Positions 23,392 through 30,551 of a stretch of DNA of 64,000 bases are shown piece by piece. Position numbers and translations under genes: made by a program. Source of the DNA: Halosaccharopolyspora lacisalsi (GTDB taxonomy: Bacteria > Actinomycetota > Actinomycetes > Mycobacteriales > Pseudonocardiaceae); assembly GCF_014137975.1 (NCBI RefSeq), contig NZ_JACGWZ010000003.1, forward strand, positions 275,501 through 339,500. The letters are read 5' to 3'. A model generated the notes under the pieces. The model had not been told where the DNA came from. It saw only the letters and a program-made list of their open reading frames with translations, and did no database searches. Position 1 is the first letter of the stretch. Every line of letters begins with the position of its first letter.

Positions 23392-24567
23392 ATGGCAGGC
23401 GAGCTGAACACCGAGGTGCTGGACGATCCGGACTCGTGCCGGACCACCGCCGACTGGCTGGGCCAGGTCAAACCCGGGGTGACCCACATCGGTGACACCG
23501 TCTACGGGCAGCGCGGTGCCTCGGAAGGCTTTTGGCAGGGCACGGCCGGCAATGCCGCACGCCAGACCCTGACCTACCAGGGCAAGGACGCCGACACCTT
23601 GGAAGGGCTCGTCGGGCAGGTCAAAACCGCCCTGGAGACCTTCGCCGGCGAGATCGACACCGTGAACCAGCGGATGCACCAGGCCCGCACCGTGGCCCGC
23701 GACGGGAAACTCATCGTCACCTCGACCGCGATCCTGCCACCCGGCCCCGCCCCCAAGGGCGCGGGGACCGAGAACCTGCCGCCCGGGCCGATGGGACAGC
23801 AGATCGAAACTCACCAGTCGCAAGCTTCCCAGGCCGCCATCGCCGCACACGAAGCGAAGAAACGCGCCTTCGCGGAGGCCCGCACCACGGTCGAAGACGC
23901 CCGCACCAAGCAGGAAGAGGCCCACAAGGCCCTGGACAAGGCAATGAAGGACCCGCTCGCCACGGTCAAGACCACCAAGACCTACTCCATGATGGTCGTC
24001 AGCGGGGGTTTGAGCAGTATCAAGGGTGCCCACGAGGAAGCAGGGCGGCTCTTCGAGAGGGCCAGCCGGCTGGACTCCGCTGCCTCAACCATTCAAGCTC
24101 GAGCAGCGCAAAAGACCGGAAACCTCAGCCAGATCGGCAAGAACGCCGCCGCCGAAGGCGAGAATCTCGCCAACAAGGCTCATGCGAAAGCCACCAACGC
24201 CAGCAAGTTTCACGGTCCTCTTGGATCGAAGGGCCGGGGCATCGTTGCCGCTGATCCTAGTCGCTGGGTCAAGAGCAGCTCGAAATTCGCCAAGTTCGGA
24301 TCGAAAGCACTGCGCGGCGTCCCGTTCGTAGGCACCACTTTCACTGTGGTTTCCGGTGGCGTTGATGTTGCCATGGGCAAGGACGTCGGCGAAGCCGTCG
24401 AGGACACCGGTGCCAATCTCGCCGGAGGCGCTGCTGGTGGCTGGGCCGGTGCGGCCGTCGGCACCATGATTTGCCCCGGAGTGGGGACCGTGATCGGCGG
24501 CGTCGTCGGGGGTATTGGAGGCGGCCTCCTCGCCAGCTGGGGCGCGAACGCTGCCACCGGGGAGTGA
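23392..24567 (+). CDS. WXG-type N-terminus with glycine-zipper C-terminus, candidate secreted effector
   Basis: 391 residues. Residues 1-100 form a WXG100-like helical hairpin with FWQGTAGNAARQTL (W-x-G). A coiled middle (HEAKKRAFAEARTTVEDARTKQEEAHKALDKAM) follows. The C-terminus from about residue 320 is a run of Gly-zipper membrane helices (LAGGAAGGWAGAAVGTMICPGVGTVIGGVVGGIGG). This architecture fits a type VII-secreted pore-forming toxin. No T7SS machinery is seen in the window, so any secretion would use a chromosomal system. Two paralogous membrane proteins follow directly and are candidate immunity proteins. Confidence 0.68.
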   Translation: MAGELNTEVLDDPDSCRTTADWLGQVKPGVTHIGDTVYGQRGASEGFWQGTAGNAARQTLTYQGKDADTLEGLVGQVKTALETFAGEIDTVNQRMHQARTVARDGKLIVTSTAILPPGPAPKGAGTENLPPGPMGQQIETHQSQASQAAIAAHEAKKRAFAEARTTVEDARTKQEEAHKALDKAMKDPLATVKTTKTYSMMVVSGGLSSIKGAHEEAGRLFERASRLDSAASTIQARAAQKTGNLSQIGKNAAAEGENLANKAHAKATNASKFHGPLGSKGRGIVAADPSRWVKSSSKFAKFGSKALRGVPFVGTTFTVVSGGVDVAMGKDVGEAVEDTGANLAGGAAGGWAGAAVGTMICPGVGTVIGGVVGGIGGGLLASWGANAATGE

Positions 24568-24614
24568 GCCATGCTGCTCGCTGACTCGTTGGTGATCCAC
24601 AGTAGGAGGTTGGC

Positions 24615-25268
24615 GTGACGGACAGGATCTTTCTGGCAGCTTCCGAGTTGCCCCCCAAACCAGACCCGATATCGGGCGAACCTCGGCCACCCCGCGCCCC
24701 GGGGTTCAACAAGGAGGACAAACCTCCCAAGGACCAGGACCGCGACCGGGACCAGAGCATCCGCCGCATGCCGACACCGCCAGAGGGCGAGGGGCGCATG
24801 CTGGAGTGGTATCGCCACAGCCAGCGCAATGCCATCTTCAGTGGACTGCTCGCATACGCCTTCATCGTGATCGGCGTCACCCTCATGCAGGGCTTCAACC
24901 TCACATGGATGACCTTCTGGTGGACGTGGCCCGCGATGGCCTTGGGGGCCCTCGGCGTGTATTCGTCCTTTCGATCGGTCGAATGCGCGGTGGGAGCCGA
25001 GTGGATCAAGGTCGGCAAGATGTGGGTACGCCTGTACGAACTCACCGAGATCAAGGCGCGGCATCGCAGTCACTCGATCCACCTGGACTTCAAAGACAGC
25101 TCCGGACGCGAACTCACGATCAAGTCCGACGACATCCAGGAAGACCGCGACATGTGGGACCTCGTCTACAACGGCATCCTGCACTCCGTCATCGCCGGAG
25201 ACGCCAAAACCAACGGCCTGGTCCACAGCGCGTTCAAAGTGCCGCGCCCCGAAGGCTGGCAAGGGTGA
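24615..25268 (+). CDS. Membrane protein, candidate immunity protein (paralogue 1)
   Basis: 217 residues. A Pro-rich disordered N-terminus (ELPPKPDPISGEPRPPRAP) precedes two membrane helices (AIFSGLLAYAFIVIGVTLM and MTFWWTWPAMALGALGVY) and a soluble beta-rich domain. That domain (VGAEWIKVGKMWVRLYELTEIKARHRSHSIHLDFKD, then WDLVYNGILHSVIAG) resembles a PH-like fold. GTG at 24615 has AGGAGG at 24604-24609. Its layout is repeated in the next gene. Confidence 0.65.
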   Translation: MTDRIFLAASELPPKPDPISGEPRPPRAPGFNKEDKPPKDQDRDRDQSIRRMPTPPEGEGRMLEWYRHSQRNAIFSGLLAYAFIVIGVTLMQGFNLTWMTFWWTWPAMALGALGVYSSFRSVECAVGAEWIKVGKMWVRLYELTEIKARHRSHSIHLDFKDSSGRELTIKSDDIQEDRDMWDLVYNGILHSVIAGDAKTNGLVHSAFKVPRPEGWQG

Positions 25269-25338
25269 CACGGCAGAGGGGTTCTTTTGCGCTTCCCCGG
25301 GAGCCGTGGCTGCACCGTCGCCTGCGCGGCTCGGCGCA

Positions 25339-26181
25339 ATGACCACACACCTTCCGCCACGTCCGGATGCCACGAGCGGCCAGCCGCGCCCTCCGACGGC
25401 TCCGGTGATACTCGGTGTTCCTGCACAGCTCACGACCAGAGCTGGCAAGGGCGACGAATCTCCTGAAGGTCGTGGCCCGGCGCTGGAAGTGTATGGCGCG
25501 GACCGCGTGGCCGTGCTCGGTGCTGCCAGCATTCTGACGGTGGTCTACGTGGTTTCGCTGCGGTCCTCCGAGGGGAATTGGACCTGGCTGGAGGATCCGG
25601 TGCACTGGACCCTCATGGCTCTGATCTTCGTCATCACCGTCGTCCGGGACTGGACGACCCGGCTGGTGGCCGGTTCGGACTGGCTGCGGGTGAATCGGCG
25701 CTGGGTGGACACCTACGCATTGACCGACATCACCCTCCGCGGTGTTGTGTTCGGCTGGATGCTGCGCCTCCGAGACAACGAGGGGCGCAGGGTCCGCACC
25801 TCCATGACCACCATCGAAGCCAACCGGCAGCTGTGGGCGCTGGCCTACACCGGGATGGCCCACTCGGTGCACCACGGCGCCCGGATCAACAATCTCGCCG
25901 CGGGGATGCTGCGCTTGCGTCCCGGCCTGGAGTCGCTGCGCCGCGAGGTGTATCGCCCCACGGTGCCGACCAAGAGCGCCGGGACGCTTCTGCTCGTGAT
26001 CGCCGCCGTGTTCGCCGCGATCTCCCTCTTCCGCCCCGAACTGCTCGGCCCGGCTCTGGCCGTCCTCGCCGCCGCCGTCCTACTCGTCGGGGCGGGCATC
26101 GGGACCGTGCTGGTCATGGCGCGTCGCCGGGAGGACGCCCTCGATGCCCAGACGTTCGACACGCCGGACCACCACGAGTAG
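25339..26181 (+). CDS. Membrane protein, candidate immunity protein (paralogue 2)
   Basis: 280 residues, same plan as the preceding protein: Pro-rich start (HLPPRPDATSGQPRPPTAP), two helices, then a similar soluble domain (VAGSDWLRVNRRWVDTYALTDITL ... LWALAYTGMAHSVHHGARINNL). It carries two further membrane helices at the end (LLLVIAAVFAAISLF; ALAVLAAAVLLVGAGIGTVLVMA). The ATG at 25339 matches the paralogue's start; an upstream GTG at 25306 is possible. Duplication next to a toxin-like gene fits an immunity role but is not proof. Confidence 0.62.
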   Translation: MTTHLPPRPDATSGQPRPPTAPVILGVPAQLTTRAGKGDESPEGRGPALEVYGADRVAVLGAASILTVVYVVSLRSSEGNWTWLEDPVHWTLMALIFVITVVRDWTTRLVAGSDWLRVNRRWVDTYALTDITLRGVVFGWMLRLRDNEGRRVRTSMTTIEANRQLWALAYTGMAHSVHHGARINNLAAGMLRLRPGLESLRREVYRPTVPTKSAGTLLLVIAAVFAAISLFRPELLGPALAVLAAAVLLVGAGIGTVLVMARRREDALDAQTFDTPDHHE

Positions 26182-26193
26182 ACCGCAGAACAC

Positions 26194-27108
26194 TCAGTAG
26201 GGTGCCCAGTCGCGGCGGTCGGCGCCCGTGCGCAGCGTGTTGAGGCGCTTGTGGACCTCGTCGGCGCTGCGCTGGTCATGCTGGGCCTTCTGGCTCAGCC
26301 ACAGCGTCATCAGGGTCTCGCGGATGTCGGCCAGCTTCGGGTAGTCCGGCCAGGTCAGCAGGTCGTAGCCGTAGACCTCGACGAAGGTCCGGTATTCCTG
26401 CTCGGTGTGCCAGCCGAACCGCTCGTAGTACATCGCGGTCTGCACCAGGTCCCACTCACGCGGCCCGGTCGCGAAGCCGTCGAGGTCGATCAGTACGGGC
26501 TCGCCGGTGCTGGATCGGATCACGTTGCCAATACTGGCGTCACCGTGCACGGCACCGCGAGACAGCGCGAAGTCCAGCTCGCCCCACTGTCGGCGGGCGC
26601 TGTTCACCCGCTGTTCGAGGTAGGCGAAATCCGCAGCGTTCAGGCCGGCATGGGCCAACCGCAGCCGGTACTCGGCACGGGCGAACGGGTCGAGCTCGGG
26701 CAACTCCAGCGGCGGCTCCTCAAGCTCGTGCAGCCACCGGATCAGCCGGGCGACTTCTTCGAGTGGGGCGAACTCCTCTTCGTCGGAGACCGACTCCCAG
26801 AAAGTCACCACGCGCCCGTCGACCACCACCGGCTGCTCGATGCCCAGTGCGCGCGTGGCCGGGTAGCCGCAGTCCTCCAGCCACCGCGCCACCGCGACCT
26901 CTCGCCGCGCGGCCTCGGCATAGCTAGCCGTGCGCGCGATCCGCGCGATTACCGGCTCCCGCAGCCGGAACACCGCGTTCTCCCCGATCCGGATCAGCTC
27001 AGCGCCCGCCGCGTCCAGCCCAGCAGCTGCACAAGCCGCCGTCAGCGCACCACTCGCCGCCTCCGCATCAAGGGCCTTGGCTTCCGTAGCCTCCGGGATT
27101 TCCGCCAT
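26194..27108 (-). CDS. Aminoglycoside phosphotransferase-like (APH) protein
   Basis: 304 residues with the APH/choline-kinase fold: a small lobe (GENAVFRLREPVIARIAR) and the catalytic loop AVHGDASIGNVI (Brenner-type HGD). The metal-binding segment VLIDLDGFATGPREWDLV follows. It could phosphorylate an antibiotic or a small metabolite; the substrate is unknown. ATG at 27108 is chosen because the upstream frame is not protein-like. It is convergent with the ESX-like cargo, with only 12 bp between stops, and is cargo of the element. Confidence 0.85.
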   Translation of the reverse strand: MAEIPEATEAKALDAEAASGALTAACAAAGLDAAGAELIRIGENAVFRLREPVIARIARTASYAEAARREVAVARWLEDCGYPATRALGIEQPVVVDGRVVTFWESVSDEEEFAPLEEVARLIRWLHELEEPPLELPELDPFARAEYRLRLAHAGLNAADFAYLEQRVNSARRQWGELDFALSRGAVHGDASIGNVIRSSTGEPVLIDLDGFATGPREWDLVQTAMYYERFGWHTEQEYRTFVEVYGYDLLTWPDYPKLADIRETLMTLWLSQKAQHDQRSADEVHKRLNTLRTGADRRDWAPY

Positions 27109-27434
27109 ACGGCGAGCGTATCGCTCGGCCGCACCGAAGCCACGCTCACGACCGGGAGATCTTCGTCGAGGCCCAAGAGCGACCCGACAGCAATCCCAGC
27201 ATTCCTGCATTCTGTTCTATTTGAACGATAAGTTCATCATGCCTCTGTATTTTCGATAAAATTTACTTCGGCACAACCGGATCGAATGAAATTAAATACA
27301 GTTCGAGAGTATTCGATCAACCAAGGACCGCGAAAGACAACAGCAAAACTTGTTATTTAGGTCACATATTACATCGTAGGATCATCCATTTGGCCGTCGC
27401 GGCACTCGACAAGCAGTTCGTATCGTGCATTGCT

Positions 27435-27830
27435 ATGCGAGCAGAAACCAAGAGGCGCATCGCCCGCTACTGGGGGTACATCCTCCTCGTCGTGCTCTAC
27501 TTCGCTTGGTTCCGCATAAACGCGGACCCAGTCATCTTGATAATAATGTCACTTGCACTTGTCGTGTACTTCCTATTCCAGGCTCCGGCTCCATGCTGCG
27601 CCCTAAATCGGGATGGAGTATCATTTTGCAAGAATAACGCCAGGGGGCTGCTTCGGGGTTGCCATCTTGAAGCCCACAAATGGGAGAACGCGAAGGTGTT
27701 GGCAAGCCGCCAGAGCTGGGCTAGGTTTGGCCGTGGAGTTTTCCGGAAGTTCAGTGGGGGAGCTACGACGATATCGGCATTCGCCGGAGTTGTATCAGCT
27801 GTGGCAGCAGTGATCTCCCTGGTGATGTAA
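27435..27830 (+). CDS. Small membrane protein with Cys motif
   Basis: 131 residues. Two close membrane helices at the N-terminus (YWGYILLVVLYFAWFRI; PVILIIMSLALVVYFLFQAP) precede a Cys/His-containing segment (CCALNRDGVSFCKNNARGLLRGCHLEAHKW), which could bind a metal, and a C-terminal helix. Base composition is lower in GC than the neighbours. The 326 bases upstream (27109-27434) are AT-rich and hold no gene I can support. I do not recognise the family; similar small proteins occur on actinomycete elements. Confidence 0.6.
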   Translation: MRAETKRRIARYWGYILLVVLYFAWFRINADPVILIIMSLALVVYFLFQAPAPCCALNRDGVSFCKNNARGLLRGCHLEAHKWENAKVLASRQSWARFGRGVFRKFSGGATTISAFAGVVSAVAAVISLVM

Positions 27831-27855
27831 CCGTAGTTCGCCCAACGATTCGTGT

Positions 27856-28068
27856 TCACGCCGTCATCGTGACGAAGGTGGTGAGCGGCTCGCCGTCGGG
27901 CTGGCGGACGTCGAGCTCGTAGTCGAGGACCTCGCCGGGTGTCGCGGCCGTCGCGGCGGACGGCGGCGAGTAGGCGGTGGAGGTGGTCGGGGTTGTTCGG
28001 GTCGGCTTCGGCGGTGAAGGTGCGGACCAGCTCGCCGAGGTAGTGGACCTCGCACTGAAAGAGCGTCG
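27856..28068 (-). pseudogene. Duplicated C-terminal end of the element integrase, frameshifted
   Basis: On the minus strand this encodes VHYLGELVRTFTAEADPNNP, then, after a one-base shift near 27940, EVLDYELDVRQPDGEPLTTF ending at TGA. It aligns with the intact integrase's last 70 residues (VRHLGDPVRTFTAEADPNDP ... IIDYELDVRSSDGELLRTF). DNA identity by eye is about 75-80%. Upstream of this fragment, on the side where the rest of an integrase would be, cas1 begins, so the cas cassette has replaced or interrupted the older integrase copy. Confidence 0.85.
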
Positions 28069-28141
28069 GACCGCTGTGGGGAGGCTGCTTGGTCTCGTGG
28101 TTCTCAGTCGTTGAAGAGACAGCCAGCTCAGACTCCTCTGC

Positions 28142-28954
28142 TTGCTCCATCGTCGTGTCCGCATCAACGTCCACTTCCTCAGTTATTACGGTGACTACGC
28201 GGGATCACTGCTTCCCGCGGACAGCGCGACTTCCAGTCAAACCGTCCTCGGACAGGCTCAGCTGGCCACCAGTCATGACGAGGCGATGAAGACAGCGCGT
28301 TCGATCGTGGATTCCGCCGCGTTCAACGTCCGCCGGTTTCTCGGTCGCCGTGAGCTGCACGAACCCTACGAGCGGTTGAGAGCAGAGGTGAAGAGCGCTG
28401 CTGCCCGCGAGGAGCTCATGGCTGCCGAAGGTAACTTTCGCCGTAGCGCCTGGGAGGTACTCGACACGCAGCTGCCCGAGTGGCTTCAACTGGCAGGGCG
28501 TCACCGGCGTCCGCCGAGCAATGCTGGCAATGCCGTCATCAGCTACATCAACGGTCTGGTCTACGCGCGTGTGCTCAGCGTGCTTCGGCTGACTCCTTTG
28601 CACACCGGGGTGGCCTTCCTGCACAGCAGCACGGAGCGGCACCGCCACTCGCTGGCGCTCGATCTCGCCGAGCTGTTCAAGCCGTTGTTCGCCGAGCGAA
28701 TCTTGCTGCGGCTGGCCGGGCGCAGCCAGCTCAAACCTCAGCACTTCGACACCGACGCGCACGAAGCCATGCTCAGTGACTCCGGCCGGAAGCTGATCAT
28801 TCAGACCGTCCGTGATGAGCTGGGAGCGACCATCAGTCATCGCACGCTGAAGCGGAAGGTCAGCTACGACGAGCTCATGTATCTCGACGCGCTCGCGCTC
28901 ACCCGGCGGTGCTTGGAAGGGGAGGCGTACAAACCTTTTCGGGTGTGGTGGTGA
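28142..28954 (+). CDS. cas1: CRISPR integrase subunit Cas1, truncated at the N-terminus
   Basis: The 270-residue product aligns with the C-terminal three quarters of type I-B/III-like Cas1. It starts in the second half of the N-terminal beta domain (RINVHFLSYYGDYAGSLLP), followed by the linker helix and the full helical domain. Catalytic residues look intact: Glu in LMAAEGNFRRSAW, His in VAFLHSS, Asp in SLALDLAELFKP. Cas1 of this type is usually about 320-340 residues, so roughly 60-70 residues are missing. The frame upstream closes at a TGA (28112), and the DNA beyond it is integrase remnant. Protospacer integration by this protein alone is doubtful. GTGA overlap couples it to cas2. Confidence 0.9.
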   Translation: MLHRRVRINVHFLSYYGDYAGSLLPADSATSSQTVLGQAQLATSHDEAMKTARSIVDSAAFNVRRFLGRRELHEPYERLRAEVKSAAAREELMAAEGNFRRSAWEVLDTQLPEWLQLAGRHRRPPSNAGNAVISYINGLVYARVLSVLRLTPLHTGVAFLHSSTERHRHSLALDLAELFKPLFAERILLRLAGRSQLKPQHFDTDAHEAMLSDSGRKLIIQTVRDELGATISHRTLKRKVSYDELMYLDALALTRRCLEGEAYKPFRVWW

Positions 28955-29220
28955 GCGTGTACACCATCCTCGTCTACGACACGCTCAGCGAGCGCAATGC
29001 CGGAGTCCTGCGCACCTGCCGCAAGTACCTGCACCACATGCAGCGCAGTGTATTTGAGGGTGACCTCAGCTCCGCTCAGCTCGTCCGGCTCCGCGCCGAC
29101 ATCGGGGCGCACATCGACGCCAGCTACGACCACGTCCTCGTCTACACTTTCCCGCCCGGTGCTGCGCCGGAACGGCAGTCTTGGGGTGTCGCCGACGATC
29201 GCCCTCATGACATCCTGTAG
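28951..29220 (+). CDS. cas2: CRISPR adaptation protein Cas2
   Basis: 89 residues with the Cas2 ferredoxin fold: YTILVYDTLSERNAGVLRTCRKYLHHMQRSVFEGDLSSAQL, then ASYDHVLVYTF. The Asp of VYD, the metal-site residue, is present. It forms the dimer that bridges Cas1 dimers. GTG at 28951 overlaps the cas1 stop (GTGA). Its 3' end has a fossil twin upstream of array 2. It is followed by the array 3 leader after exactly 109 nt. Confidence 0.95.
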   Translation: MSVYTILVYDTLSERNAGVLRTCRKYLHHMQRSVFEGDLSSAQLVRLRADIGAHIDASYDHVLVYTFPPGAAPERQSWGVADDRPHDIL

Positions 29221-29329
29221 TGCGATCTTCAGCGAGTCCCGGCGTCGCGACGTCAGACTCTCGGACCGCTGCGCACGATCTGCTGTTTGACAAGATCACA
29301 CCAGCAATGACCAGCGGTTTTACTCTCGG
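29221..29329 (+). promoter_or_regulatory. Leader of CRISPR array 3
   Basis: 109 nt between the cas2 stop codon and the first repeat, homologous over most of its length to leader 2 and in blocks to leader 1. It ends ATGACCAGCGGTTTTACTC then TCGG. It should carry the array promoter and integration signals. Confidence 0.8.
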
Positions 29330-30539
29330 GTTCGCACTGTCCCTACGAGGGATCGCAACGAGGCGGGCGCGGCGATGCGCGACGCCTTCTCCTCGGCGAG
29401 TTCGCACTGTCCCTACGAGGGATCGCAACCAGGCGGTGGCGTAGGTATTCCTGTCGCTTGGCGGTCCGCACTGTCCCTACGAGGGATCGCAACGCGTAGT
29501 TCTGGTCGATGATGCGGGGGTTGTCCATGTCCGCACTGTCCCTACGAGGGATCGCAACGGTGCCTGGCGTGCTTGAGGTTGTATTGCACGTCCTCGAGTC
29601 CGCACTGTCCCTACGAGGGATCGCAACCGGCCCGAGCGGATGGATCAGCCCGGTCCGGCGCGTCCGCACTGTCCCTACGAGGGATCGCAACCTTCCTCGC
29701 CGACACGGTTGAGTAGCAGCGTGTAGGCGCCCGCACCGCCCTTACGAGGGGTCGCAACCCAGAATGCCGAGCAGGATCTTGACCAGGGTCCACGCGCACG
29801 CACCGCCCCTACGAGGGGTCGCGACTTGACCGGGCGTGCGTACTTCACCGCCGGGCGCCCGGTCCGCACCGCCCCTATGAGAGGGGTCGCAACCGCAGGA
29901 ACCGCTGGTAGCGAGAGAAGTACCAACGGGGTCCGCGCCGTCCCTGCGAGGGGGTCGCAACAGCGCGGTCAACGGCGCATCATCACCACGCGCGGCAGTT
30001 CGCAATTGCCCCTATGAGGGGTAGCAACGCCCGTAGCTGGATCGGCTCCTGCCCAGCGGCTCCCAGTCCGCACCGCCCCTATGAGGGCTCGCAACTTGTG
30101 CACCAGCGCCACCAGCGGCGCGCCCCGGTCCTCCGCACCGCCCCTACGAGGGGTCGCAACCGATCGTGACTGAGGTTGGCCTCGTCGAGGACCAGGGCCG
30201 CACCGCCCTATGAGGGGTCGCAAAGCCTCGGGGATCAGCAGCGTGAGCTGTTCGCGCAGGTCCGCACCGCCCCTACGAGGGGTCGCAACCGATCGTGACT
30301 GAGGTTGGCCTCGTCGAGGACCAGGGCCGCACCGCCCTATGAGGGGTCGCAACTCGCAGGGTTCGCGGCTGTGCAGCTTCACGCCGGCGCCCGCACCGCC
30401 TCTATGAGGGGTAGCAACCTGTGGGCTTGGCCCCTGCACTCGCGGACCCGCCGCCCCTACAAGGGGTCGCAATCGTACGAGGTGGCGCACGATGCGGGTC
30501 TCGTCGCGGGTCCGCACTGCCCCTACGAGGGATCTTCAC
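29330..30539 (+). CRISPR. CRISPR array 3 (19 repeats, 18 spacers)
   Basis: Repeats start at 29330, 29400, 29464, 29529, 29598, 29662, 29729, 29796, 29862, 29931, 29998, 30066, 30131, 30196, 30260, 30325, 30389, 30445 and 30510. The leader-proximal six read G(T/C)YCGCACTGTCCCTACGAG plus GGATCGCAAC. From 29729 on, most read GCCCCTACGAGGGGTCGCAAC (GCCCCTACGAG plus GGGTCGCAAC), with the stem changed on both arms. Several distal repeats have indels (31-32 nt or 29 nt) and TATGAGG variants. Spacers 13 (30161-30195) and 15 (30290-30324) are identical. The terminal repeat ends 12 bp before the stop codon of the convergently oriented integrase gene. Confidence 0.97.
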
Positions 30540-30551
30540 GACGGCAGGTAA

